Shown here: one piece after another, positions 11,001 through 25,162 of the stretch | Layout: every line of letters starts with the position of its first letter | Numbering within the stretch: position 1 is the first letter of the stretch | NCBI GenBank assembly: GCA_030533445.1 | Contig: CM060064.1 | Coordinates: 40,885,287 to 40,949,286 of the forward strand | Reading direction: 5' to 3' | From: Cyprinodon diabolis | Taxonomy: Eukaryota > Chordata > Actinopteri > Cyprinodontiformes > Cyprinodontidae | DNA length: 64,000 bases | Notes under the pieces: generated by a model | Databases searched by the model: none | Told to the model about the DNA's origin: nothing | The model's input: the letters and a program-made list of their open reading frames with translations, nothing else | Program-made: the position numbers and the translations under genes

Positions 11001-14000
11001 AGGCATGCATGGCAGGGGGCCTTGTGCAGGTAGAGCCCCTGAAGTAGGAAACTGTGCAATTCTTGCCAGGAGCTCAGGAGTTGGAAGGTTGGGAAGGAAG
11101 TGAGGATGGCCTGCAGCAGGAGCGCCCGGCCAAGGCAGAGAGCCGCCTCCAGTGCCAGGCAGGCGACCAGCAGCAGAGGGGAGGGAAGGAATGTCAGGGG
11201 GGAGGCTCCGAAGGTCCTCAGGTAGGTCGCCCCCTAAAGCCATGATGGCTGCATTGAGCTGGGCCAGCTCTGGATCCTCGAGGCTAGAGGAAGTCGAGTC
11301 TACATCAGACCCTCTGGGCTTCAGGGAGGGCTTAGCAGCTGTGGGCCGCGCTGGAGGCTTTTTATCTCTGCAAAAGCAAAGGTGATGTTTTAAATACAAA
11401 GATGTAACCAGAGGTGATCTAAAACCATAATATGATTTCAGGAATAATCCTTACTTTTCCAAGAGGGGCTTCCTCTCCTCTGCCCTGGTCTGACACAGAG
11501 TCTTGGCTTTGTCCAGCAAACTTGACGCCTTGTTCTCCAGGTCATCGTAGAACTCCTTGCCCTCCTGGGACTTCTTCATCAGGTCTTCGTAGGCTTCGTA
11601 TGAGCCCACCAGTCCCTGGACCGTGCTGTTCCACTGCTGCTCTGTCTGGTTTAGGCCCTTGCGTACAGATGCGTACTGAACGTTTGCATCGGTCAGGGCC
11701 TTCAGGATATTTTCCTGTGCCGACAGGTTCTGGTCGATGTAGACCTTTACCTGCTCATACTTCTTCAGCTGCTCCTCAAATATACGCTGGAGGGAGACAA
11801 ATTCCATTTAAAATTAAAATTCAGTAGACTTTTTTTTTTTTTTAAAGCAACAATGCAGTGAGGTACTGTCGTTGTAGCATGGAGTAACGTACCTTCATGT
11901 CTGCTCTGTCTGTGGTAACAAGAGTAGAGGTGATGTCGTCGGTCTGAATGAGGTCACGGAGCTGTTTCTCCAAAGAACCCCTTTGCTCCCTCATCTCCTG
12001 AACCTTTCCAAGGATCCGCTTCATACGCTGCAGTCCCGCCATTTCCTCTAAAAAAACAGTTTATATCAATTACCCCTTCGTAGTCATGTACTGACTAATA
12101 CCAACTCACCTACACCCTCACCTTCGCTGAGCTGCGGTCTTGGCAAGGCCTCTCTGAGACTTTCCAATGGCCCCCCCAGCAGGCGCAAGTTGCTGATGTG
12201 CAGATTCATTGCCCTGTGTAGCTCCGTGTTGGTAAAGCTGGCCTTCTCATGGACCTCCATGTACTTCTCAAGGTCCCTCTGAATCTCAGCCAGAGCTTGG
12301 CTCTGCCCAGCCGGATGAATCTCAGCTGCAGTGGGACCGCATGCTTCCTGAAGGGCTCGCTCGCCCGCTTCGTCCTCTTCCAGCACATCTCGGATCTCCT
12401 TCAGCGAAGATTCCACATCGGTAAAGACTCCCGAGAGAACTGCAAACCCAAAGATGTGTGGTTCAAGCATCTAAATCTGACCTAGAGTGTCTTAAAACAG
12501 CCTAGCTTCTCTTTGAGCTTTTCAGTACTTTTGCCATGTTTTAACCACAAAGTTCTTATAATTTAATGAAATTGTGATCAACAAACTTACAAAGTGAAGG
12601 GAATCTACCGTATTTTCACGACCATAAGGCGCACCGTACTAAAAGGCGCAGTCTCAGTTATGTGTGCCATTTCTGTATTTAACACACACATAAGGCGCAC
12701 CGGACTATAGGGTGCGTTTTTTATATACAGGTACATGTCCTCTACTACGTTTAAATACCCCTACTGCGTATTTAAAAATACAGCGGGAGCAAAACTGAGT
12801 ATGACTGTGCTTTATTCATTTATTTATTACAAAGTATTAATCAAACCTGGGAGCTGGCCGTGAGACAGACACATCTCTGATGACAGAGCGCTGTGATCAC
12901 TCCTAAATTAACTTAAAATCCTGAAATCTGCCGACGGAATATGTTCGCTTTTATTACCGGTATCCTGGTGCCTGCAGTTTAAATTATTTAGATGACAAAC
13001 ACCTGCCAGCCGCCGCGGTGAACCCGGAGGCGACAGGCCTAGAGGCTGCTGTTGAAGGGATTCCTACTGTCGGTGTACCGCTGGTATGTGGGTCTGAGCG
13101 CCTCCAACAGAAATAGTATAGGCAGGATGATAATCTGGATGAACTGACTGCAATTATTAAGTTTTCAGGTGGACTTTCTCATTTAAAAACATATTAAAAC
13201 TACTTTATTCCCACTGATCACAGCAAATATAGCTGCAAGATTTAGATTATTTAGATGAAAAACACCTGCCAGCCGCCGCGGTGAAACCGGAGGCGACCCA
13301 GCCCAGAGGCTGCTGTTGAATTAAGTTTTCAGGTAGAAAAATAGAGCGGGAGCAAAACTGAGTATGATTGTGCTTTATTCATGTATTTATTACAAAGTAT
13401 TAATCAGACCCATCAAAGTCACGTAGAGGATATGTACCGGTATATAAAACCTGTGCCCTATAATCCGGTGCGCCTTAAGTGTGTGTTAAATACAGTAATG
13501 GCACACATAACTGAGACTGCGCCTTTTAGTACGGTGCCTTATGGTCGTGAAAATACGGTAGCCTTTTTTTTTTAAGGTTAGACTTTAATAGAATTAGGGT
13601 TACAACCTAATATTGTCTTTTATTTAATCTGGTCCTTATGTCAATTAGCTAAAAAAAATAGACAAAAATAAAAAAATCTTTGCTATCAACTGATATGAAA
13701 CTTTGAAATCATGACACATTTTTTAGCATATGGATAAAAAATGCATCAAACCCACATGAACTACAGTTCTCCATTCAGCCCTAGTTCCCATTAGTGAAAC
13801 TAACTTTAACAGATGGGTTTTTAAGGCTCTTTCTACTAACCCTGCATGGACTGAATGAGGCTCTTCACAGTGTCTGGCCGGACGCTGAGAGCAGCACACT
13901 TCTCCATCAGAACCGGAGGGATGTGGTTGTACATGTCAAGGTTGTCAACAGATTCTGGCTCCAAGCCCAAAGAGTCCATAAACTGCCTGCAGGGAGATAA

Positions 14001-17000
14001 TAAACCAGGTTGATGTAGGAAAATAAAATGTGACAGCAAGAATCTGTAGGATAAATCCTATTTGTTCACAGCCTGCTTATACAGAGATATATAATCACTC
14101 ACTGTAAGGTTTCATTCTTGCCGTCAATCTTGGCCATGATGTCCCTCAGCAGCTTGGCTTTCTCCTCGCTGTTGAAGGAAGAAAAAGCAACATTAAACCT
14201 TCATAATGCTGGAAAACACTATTAAATTTCTCAATTCACAATATCTGAGAATCTGAGATCATCACTTAAAAAGAGCCTACCTGTAGAGAGAAGAGGCCTC
14301 GTGGGCAGCCATGGGCACCAGTTTAGAAAACAGATCTGGTCCAGTGACACTGGGGTCCGTGGGATTGACCGGCAGAGCTTTCACCAACGGAGCCCCTTGG
14401 GGGAAAAAAAGGCAACTTTAACGCAAAAATCAGGGGAATCTTTTCTATCCATTTCATTTAAAACAGGCTTGGACTTCAAGAGCTGATACAATGATCCATA
14501 TTCTGTAAAATCTAACAATAGTTTCTATTATATCAGTTATATCATTTTAATGAAACATAAACTGTGAATATATTTGATCATAGCTATTTTAGATTAAATA
14601 TCGGAATTTGGCAGCCAGATTGTTCTTTATTTATTAGATTCGGCTTTAATTACATAAATTTAAAGTTGATCGCCACCTGCCGATCCAACGGACTATATTA
14701 CACGCCAGACAGATTTTAACACACAGAGTGCAACACGTTTACCAGTGGAATTCTGTTTCCTTAAGTAAAACACACTATAACTTAAACGTATTATTTCAAA
14801 CTCTGTACGTCCATATAACTAGTAAAATACATTTACAGTTTATGCAAATCAACTTTTTGCCGGCATGGATTGTCTAACACACCAACACCTGTGTTACCTT
14901 TAACCGAAGCTAGAGTCTCCAGGGAGGGAACGGTCTCATGATAAATAAAGTCGTTGTCTTTTTTGGCAGAATTAAACCTGCAGATTGAAAAACAAAATAC
15001 ACACACGAAAAAAACTATTTTAAATACGCGCCCTTTATCTAATTAGCTGTAATATTGTTGAAAATATTATTAATAAAAGACCCATTGCTCACTTTCCACC
15101 AATGACGTCCATGGTAAATTTCAAGGCCTCTTGCACGCTGTCAGGTTGACCCTGGATGAATCATGATAAAAAAAATAATAATAATAAACAGATCAATAGA
15201 ATAAAATTAAACTTAAACAGTTTAATGCATTATGTGATAAAGAAGAACATTACCTTAGCTAGCTTGATTGCTTCACTGAGTTTATCCAAGGAGCTCTGCA
15301 GATAAGCCAACTATAGGAAACAGAAGATTTGGTCATTTAGTTGACAGAAAGACGTGATTTATTAAAAACAAACTGGTAGCGCTGACGTAATTTAGCCTAG
15401 CCTGAGTATCTTGAACCAAGCGTTTCCCAATCTGATCCTTTTTCCATATGTTTAGATGTTAGAAGTAGCTTTACTTCAATAGTAGCTGGACATGAAGAAG
15501 GGCAGAGAGCAAAGGACTGGCAATCCAACCAGGGACCACAGCTTTAAGGCATGTGGCCTTAAAGCTGTGTTTTAGCATCAGAAAGCCAAAATCCTGTTTA
15601 AAGGAAATTAAGAAATAAAGGATTCAATATATGTAATGAAACTATTCAAGGAGTTTCACTTCAAGAAAATTAATGACAGAAATATTGAACTTCTGCTCAA
15701 TATTCTGATTTCGACTTTTTTTTTTTTTTTTTTTACTGTCAGCTGGGTAATTGGGATTAAAAACTGTTAGGTAGTTTATTTACATCAGATGAGGATCTGC
15801 AGCCATTTTTTTCTATGAGGACAAATAAATGCATCTAAAATTTCTCAAGCTACTCTGCATCTATGAACTGGTTTAAGTGAGCTTACACACCGAAGGGATA
15901 ACGAGATGAAATGTGTTTTTTTTTTTACCTCAACTCAATTTTTATTTGTTTTCTTAATAAATATAAGCAGATAAAAACCCGACGATGAACTAGTTCTGCC
16001 TTTTTTAAAACTGCAAAGGTAAATGTACTTTCAAGTTAAATAAAAACGGCTGCATTTTTTTTACTTCAACCTCCTAAAAATGTTTCATTAAACCAGCAAA
16101 GAACATCTGAAAAAACAATAACAGTAAAAGTTGAAGTAAAATCCAACTCTTCACTCACCCGTTCTCCATATTTCTGCTGCTCCTCTGCCTGTTTTCCCAT
16201 ATGAAGCTGTCGGAAAAGAAATACGTCTCAAATTAAAGACCAATACTTTGCATCCTTGAACAAATCCCACTGAACCCTCCTGCAGATGCATCAGAACTCT
16301 TGCCTATCAGCGACTCACATGTGCAACAGCAGCAAAGTAGTAAATCTTCATCTGAACCAATTTCTTCCAGTCTTTCTGGATCTTTCCCAGCATGGAGGCT
16401 GTCTCAGAGTTCTCCAGAGCCCTGCAGGCCTCTTTATAATAATCCACTACCTACAGCACCGCAACAACACAAGTCAACATAAAAAAATAATAACAAGTGT
16501 TTCTGTTTCACTAATACATTCAACGTAACGGGAAAACGAACCTGAGCACTGATCCGAGCGACCAGGAAACTTTTCCTGTTATCCAACATAGATTTCTCTA
16601 AAAGACACTCCTGAGCCTGGCCCTGGAAAACAGAAACCAATTGATGATTTGCTCCATTATTGTGAGCAGACCTTCTAGGGTTTGTTTTTTTTTTATTTAT
16701 ATAAGACCTACCAGCATGAGGTTGATGTTGAGGTTAAGAATCTGGTGGCTCATGTCCACGCTGTAGTTGTGACTAAAATGGTCCCTTAGGTATGAGAATG
16801 CTCCGGCGGAGCACTGGAAGTGTGTGCAGGACACCTTCATCCCCTGAAAGCACAGCAGAGTCTGTCGCACCAAACTGGCAAACATGACAGTGTTAATCTG
16901 TCAGAGCTCCATCATACCTCCTCTGAAACCCTGTTATCCATGGCTCCCAACATGGAGTGCAGAGCTCCTGGAGAGAGTTCACAGATGGGTTGGAGGAGTT

Positions 17001-20000
17001 ATAACACCAGAATATGCACATTAATTACCACCATCTATACAGTCTGAGCTGCATATTTCTGCAGTGCATCTCTAATAACTTAGTGTCCACCAAAGACTTT
17101 AACTATAAGAAGAATAACGTAATTAAATCCTCATTTAATCAAAAATATTTTCTTAACACTATTACAGTCATTAGAGACCTGATGCAATTGATTGACATCC
17201 AGAAATTCTATAATAATTCAGCTTGGATTACTGCATAAATAGAATGTTGGGTTGTCAAAAGTATTGATAGTCAAAAACTGCATCAGAATACAACACTAAT
17301 TTTGTAATGCATGTATACAAAAAAAAGGTTAAACTTTTTTATATTTAGGTTATTTATTTCACATTTATTTTTAGACCTATTTATCTAATAGAATTGTTGT
17401 TTTGTAGAGGAAGCATGCTCCAGATTTAGATGAAAAAGGTGAGTTTTTTATGTAAATATGTTTTCGTACCTTTAAATATTTGGGGTTTTTTATTCCCATG
17501 GTCCTTGGCATCAATATGCAGATAGAAATTCTACAGTAGCAGCCGTTCAAAATGGCTCTTTTCAGTCAAACGCCAGCCGAATGGAAGCCAACTTCCCTCT
17601 AACTCCCAGTGAAATCCCCTCCAAGTTCCAGCTACTGGAGTGACCTCCTCTTGCATATTTTTTTGTCTGACTCCACCCTTTCACTGAATTATAGGCTCTG
17701 ACAGGAGATGACGCTTTTCTTTAGATCTTAATGTCCACAAATCAAGCAGAAAGAATATTTTAGTACAGATATTGATGTTTAAAAAGGAATTGTAAGGGAC
17801 AAGCCAAGGGCCCATCAAGGAAAGTGGGGAGATTTTGAATGGCTACTACTGTAGTATCGCCACAACTCTAAAGTTTAGTTATACCATTGAACTGAACACT
17901 GTGTATATATAAAAATAAAAAGTTTGACCCAAATTTAGGTGTGTGCACAACTTTAAGACTGAAAATGAAAAAAAAAAGAAAGAAAGAAAGAAATGGATAG
18001 AATGAAAAATACTTCCTTAGTTTATTTTTCTTTTTACTTTCTGATGCCAATTCTTTCTGTTTGAATTCACCAAACAGCGAACAGATAATATTATTAGAAC
18101 TGAGATGCTTCTTTTATTACGGTCATTAATTCACTACATATAGTCATCCCTAACAACTCGTAAAAAATTATTTCTCATTTTATATTTCACAGGTATTTTA
18201 TACTTTTATAAACACTGGTTAAAGTACCTACAACATTTTAATGACAAGATTAAAATGTTGATATGATTTTGAATAAAACCAAGTTTAACTTGCCATCAAA
18301 CATGAACATTTAAATGGATTATTGTTTAAAAAATAAATAAATAAATAAATAGTAGCACATTGTCACCACTTTTCATATGCTTAAAATTATTTGGTTATAA
18401 AAGAGATAAGAAAACTTGAATTTAATTTATTAAATTAATTTATTTCATTTTAAAACATCATCTTTGATTTTAAGTGTTGGACATGTTTATCACTAGATTT
18501 AAAAAAGAAATCTTAAATGAAGAAATCTCGGCAAGGAAAATTATCTTGCTAATGGACAAATCACTTCACTTAGTTTAAGTAGCTTTTCTCTGGGATTTAG
18601 TTTTGTTTTTCTTGATTTTATACACCCCATTTTAGCAGTGTATTAACCATTATCCACTGTTTATTGGTCATAACTAAAATCCAACTAAAATCCAGGAAAA
18701 CGTTTCTGTCTCTTCTGTCTTAAATTCTGCTCAGACTTTAATATGAATTTTGTGCTTTGATCTGATGAAACTTTTCCACATTGAACAGTCCAGAATACAT
18801 GAAAAGAAACTGGTGCTCACTATAAAGTAAGGGGGAGGATCTGTGATGCTGGGGTTTAGTTTCTTTTTCCAATTCCTTGGGTTGTATTTAAAGAGTGCAT
18901 GCTATAATACACCCTTAGACATAAAATCTGCTGGCCAAGGCCAATGAGCTGAAAATGGAGCATCAATGGATCCTTAAATAGATAAACGATTTAGAACAGA
19001 CGACCAATCAATGCAGAAACACTTTAGTCCACATAAAATCATCTACAAACATAAATCATCTACAAAACTCGAGGGGTACGCTGAAGATGAGGGGAATCAG
19101 CTTGGAAAATGCTGTCATAGCAGCATTTTGCATGCCAAATATATTTTTGCTATTAAGTTTAAAGGATCACCTAGATGAAGGAGAAGAGGTCACAATCAGA
19201 CTAACATTTATTAAGATTTTTAGGTAAACATTTGATAGGATCACATTTAAATAGCTTAATTGGAGCACATCCTAATGAAATCAGGAATTCATCTGATTAC
19301 TAAAAAACAGACAAACCATTAGGAAGCAGTCACTTTTCTCCTAAAAACAAAACTATAATAACAGAACTTGCAGGAAGTGATTTAACTCACCCAGATTGTA
19401 AAGGATGCATGCCTGCTCATAGCTGATGTCACTATGGGTGACTGTTTTTCCAGAGAAAATTTCCGTCCTTAAAAATTAAGAGCACCGCATTAGCAACAAC
19501 AAACATCAGAAACAAAATTTCTAGGCATAATAATTGACTTTCACTTTCTGGAGTTAAAATGGATGAGTTGTAGATTAATGAGAGCTTACATCACCTTCAA
19601 AGGAAGGGGGTGGAGAGCTTAAAAAGGAACGCCGTTTTTTTTTTTTTACATTGGGCCCTTGATTTTACGTTATTACATCATGCTCTACTCACCCATATGA
19701 GTTTTGTGTCATTTGGAGCTGTTCTAGCTAATCTGAATCGTTCAATTCCATTTGGAGAGCGAGATCAGCTGTGGTAGTAGCACTAGACATCTTCCAGGCA
19801 TGTGAGTAAAACTAGCAGCAGTTCAGCGGACAAAATTAATGAATGGTAGCTGGCGCGTGCTGTTGACGTCATACAAACTCTGCTTTGTTTTAAAAAATAT
19901 AAATATAAAAAATATAACCGTGGATGTCTGGGGGACAGTGATTTGCCTACATGTTATGAATGCTGGCGTACCATAAAGAATAAATTATGAACAGTTTAGT

Positions 20001-23000
20001 TTGTGCCTTCTAGTCGTTCGCCCATAGGATGACGTTACCTGCATATAACCTAACGGAATATCTGTAGAACAGCTCCAAATGACACAAAACTCATATGGGA
20101 GAGTGATGATGTAATAACGTAAAATCAAGGGCCGAATGTAAAAAAAACGGCGTTCCCCTTTAACCATTTAAATGAGAACAACGTGCTGAGTCACAGTGAG
20201 TCTATTGGACACTAATTAACAACAAAAAAACAGCATTAAAACTTTGTTACTATTAGGCTGTTCTGATATCTTGTCAATTGTTGGACTGACAGATTTTAAG
20301 AAGCCTGGTAACGTCCTCATCCTGACCAAAGTCTACAATGTAACGCCGGCAACTCAAAGGTAAAGACTTCAAGACTGAGTGTCTGTAAAGGAATTGGTGT
20401 TGGTGTAACGTCTGAGTTCCTACCATGAGATAGGCACGGCGGCCTCCTGGCCTCCCCCCAGCGGCACTCGGCTCTGCAGGTAATGAAGCTGACCGAAGTA
20501 CTTCCTCAGGGTGCTGCAACCCTCGAAGTCTCTGGTCACGTTCACAGCACTCTGTCAAACGCAGAAAAATATAATCGATTTCTGCCACGTTAAAACTCAT
20601 TATCCTGAAGTCTCAAAACATAAGAGACACCAGAGGCAAAATACTGGTGTGTATCATTAATCAAGCTGATTAAAATGCATCATCTCCTAAATGACTCAGT
20701 ATTTTTCATGTGTCTAAAATTGACTTGATTTACAACTTGGATCTAAGCAGAAATTGATGAGATGTTACACAAAGCAGAAATCATTCATCTGCTCCTGTGA
20801 ACATTTGACTTCAATCATCTGCCATGAGGCTGTCCCTGTGGAAATGAAAAGCAGTGAAGAAATAAGAGTTTCATATGATGTTTAAATGTCCTTTTACTTT
20901 GTTTGAAGTAGAAGAAAAGGCTAGGTACACTAAATGGAGGATTTACTAGAACCAGACAACTTCTAGCCTTAGAAGAACCAGCGACCAGGTTGCATTATTA
21001 AGCTTAAAAACAAAAGGACTGCAACGGCCTTTACAGGGTTTACACAGGAATTAGAAACTCTACTTGATATATATATATATAAACATGGCAAAGTCCTTTG
21101 CTATCTTTATGGTCGACAGGCTGCATCCATGTCCAGAATTCCTCGTTTACCAGCCCCCCCCCCCCCCAATCATTCTCTAGCTTTTTTTCCGCCTCAAGCT
21201 TCTTTTAGGATAATACGGCTTTACGCTCAACCAGAAGCTGTTCTGCACAAATATGTCGCGATATAATGTATGTGATTAAATTGTTTTCAGAAACTTTCTT
21301 TTTTTTTTTAAAATAAAGCATGTTAAATGCCACGTTAATCACATTTAATGAATTTTAATGCCAATTAAGGCCTTAATTAACAAAATAATAATTGAATGAC
21401 TTTTAATGACCACCGGATACCCTGCATTAGGTTTTATTCGACATGCCTTATGAATAAGAAATAAAACTACAGTAAAAATGGCACCCATTTCAATACAAAA
21501 TAAATCATCAGCCCTTGAATAACTTATCTTCCCACTGCTTCGTTTGAAATCAGCAGTCATTAGCAGATAGTCACCAACAACATTTCCCATTTTCCTATTC
21601 CTATTTTTTTTCCCTGCAGCTTTTATTGACAATTCACTGTCACAAGTACAGAACAACGAAATTAACTCTCTGCATTTAACCCATCCCCTTTGGGAGCAGT
21701 GGGCTGCCATTGTGCGGCGCCTGGGGAGCAGTGTGGGGTTAAGGGTCTTGCTCAGCAACCCAGAGTGGCAGTCTGTGGGACTCGAACTCAGAACCTCAGG
21801 ATTCCAAGCTCTATGCCCTAACCACTAGGCCGCCACTCACCCCGCAACCACTGGTAGCAATCCACACAAAGATCAGTAGGATGGGATTTTGAAAAAATTG
21901 GTTGTGGTTGTAAAACATCAATCATTAATCATCATGATGATATTAAAACATGTTTTGGAAAACAGGGGATAATATGATCTGTTTAGTTAGAGCCAGTCCT
22001 GGTTAAAGACTGAAGCAACAGTTAAACATGTTTATATAAATACTACTACCCTATTTCTTTTATGTAAGAAAAACATCAAATTAAAACATCTTGTTAATTT
22101 TACTCCTTTTCAAGTTTATGTGAAGTTCACATACAGGCAAACAATGCTTACTCTGATGCATGGATGAGGATAATCTCAGATTTATTTGTTTTCTACATGT
22201 ATTTAAAACTTCTTCTTACAGCGTATAACAAATAATTGAATATCTGTACATTTTAACTGCTAAACAAAAGTTGATAAATGTCCACAGAGAGATTACTGAT
22301 CAGAAAAACTAAAATGTGCATCACGATTTGTTGTTTTACTTCATTTTAAAAAGGGAATCAATAAAAGAATACTTATTTTTTGTTTTTTATAAAAGCTTTT
22401 TTAATTACAAACGAGCATAATACAACAAATAAAACAATATAGAAAATGCAAGTTAAAAAACAGTCTAGACCTTTTTTATAAATGCCTTTTTTCCAGGTAG
22501 ACATAACTTTCATTGTTTTGATTTTAGCGTCAAGGTTTACTTGCTAGCTAAAACCTTATTGTTGTATTTGTCGTAGTAAAATCAGATGTAAATCTGTACT
22601 CTAACACGTCAGTGACCCTAACTTAAGACCTGATCCAATAAATCCATGGAAAGGTTTAAGGATGTGACAAAAACTTTTAGATTAGTGGAAATTTCTTTCA
22701 GAGGCTAGACTCAGACTTTTAACAAATCCAGACATTTTGTTGACTTTAAAGAAAAAAGTCAGAACCCCTTGTTTTCTTTATTGCTTTAAGCTGAACTTCT
22801 GAGCTAGCAGGATGATACAGGTGGCGGAAACATGCAGCGCACCATTAGGCTTTATATGTTACCCACCTGCCGCAGGGTCTCCAGTTTCTTCAGCTGTTCA
22901 TTGTAGTTGTCTGGATTCTCTCCATAGTTCTTCAAGATGAACTAAAGTAAAGGAAATGGAAGCAGAATGTCAGAGAATTTACAGAATGAATTAGCACAGC

Positions 23001-25070
23001 TTAATCAAAGTTAACCTAACAAAATTCCCTGTTAATCTCCTCAAATATCTTCAGTGAGTTTGACCTAATATAAATGTTGCAACTTTATGAAAAGTCAAAA
23101 AGTTTTGACATCCATTTAGGCCATGATGCCATGCCTAGCTACTTCAAATCATCTCAGGGGTAGAAAAACAGCACTGCAGCTGCAGACAAACATTCTTCTT
23201 CAGACAATACTTTCTCAGGATTTAATTCAATCATGGACACAGAAAGGTCACAAGGCTGATTCAAAGATGCCCGCTGACACAGCAACAAGGGACAAACTGC
23301 CTTGTTTTGTCTATCAAATGTGGGGGTATAAATGTTGCTTTTTATTTAATGCTCCATAGAGAAGGGGTTCAGTTATTTCTTAAACTGTTTTCAAAACTGT
23401 TTAATTTATTTGCTCAACATTGGAAAAATCTGAGGTTTTTTTTTTTTTGTATTTGTACTAAGAAATGTCATGAAATGCACTACTGGTGGACAAAAAACTG
23501 TCCAAATATCTGAGCTTTATTCACCTATTTGGAAATGATCCATCAGTTTACCTGATAAAGATAGAAGCAAAAAGTGGAAAGAGCTGGCAGTTTTTATACC
23601 CGGAAATATCACATAAATTAGCATTTAAAGAGGTGTGCCTCCCATACAGCAACCATAATCTGAACGCCTACATGAGTCCTCGGGTAAAATTAACATCTAT
23701 TATTAACCAGTCAGTATTATATCATTAAAACCTAAACAAGACTTTAAACAAGAATAACAAACACAGCCTATATTTAATGTATTAACAAGCCAATCGGTGC
23801 TCTTGTTCGCTGTTTTTGGAAAATGTCACCAATTGCTTAACAGCACTGTATGAATAAAACTATGAGCATGTATTTCTATTACTATTATTGGCTTGATTAG
23901 TGGTCATTTTAGCCCTTTTATGTGACTATTTGATTAAAGAACGAGCTGGCTGCCATTGATATCTTTTATCAATTACTTTGATATATTCAAAGTAATCTGT
24001 TTTAATCAGATCATGGTAGGAAGTCAGTGCATAGTTTTTATTTGTCACCAACAAACACAATCCAAAATCCAGAGGTTTCCCAAACGTATTTTGATTAAAT
24101 TTCGGATTATAATCTCTAATTCTACATGCCTCAAATTGTCCAAAGAGAGAAGGACACATACAATAATAGTTCATCTGTAGAAAAGCACATTTTAAATTAG
24201 CATTTTGATTACCAACTCCATAATTCTTTAAAATCCCTTGAACTTACAAGGAAGATGAGATGATCTGATTTGTTTGCAAGTACAAATTTTCAAAAGATTA
24301 GGGAGAAAAGCAATATTGGACAAACAAAACAGACATACAAAACAGATGTACCTTAATTGGCTATGGGAAAACATGGTTACATTAGTGAAATAAGAAATAT
24401 ATTCAGCAGGAGGTCAGCCATCACAGGTTTTAGACCACAACCATCATTGATCAAAAAAGCGGATTATTAAAAAAGTATCTTTATAAAATGTTTAATTTAT
24501 ATTATTTTTTAAAAATAATACTACTTCTAGCATTAAACTATTATAACAAAACAGTTGGTTTATGGTAAAAGCTTGATAAGGTGGGACAAAAAGGTACCAT
24601 GGCAATATAGCATGTCCCTAATGAGCACACAACACAACAACAAAAACAATTCCTTTATAACTCACTTGGTATATCTAATTACATATCAAATATCTGTAGA
24701 AACACTACAAACAACTAAACTAATTGTAAAGCACATACATCACAGCAAAACTGTTATTGATTTCAGTTATTCTAATTCCTACACCTTTTGCTCATCCAGT
24801 AGTCCCTTATTTACTTGCTTATCTTTATTTACCTTTGCCTATTGCTTTGATTTCAGTACATTAAAAAAAACGGTTAAATCTGAGAGGTAGCCCTTTGGAA
24901 AATTAAGGGTTATGATTAGGGATATTATTGGCCAAAAAGTGAGGATAAGGTCTGCAGAGCTAGAGGACCATGTGAACGCAGCCGATGCATGAGATATGAC
25001 AGAGGAGAAATGCTGAAGTATTCAGCTTATCCTCGTTTTTTGGCTGATAACATGCCCATTATATCCCTAA

Positions 25071-25162
<92 letters not shown>

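Noticed and set aside
10091..11047. Plus-strand open frames of 100-170 aa across PTPN23 exon 19
   Set aside because: They are antisense shadows of a GC-rich proline/glutamine exon whose sense frame is confirmed by homology and splice phase.
21780..21845. tRNA gene
   Set aside because: The A and B box-like motifs belong to a SINE head; no complete cloverleaf with acceptor stem could be formed.
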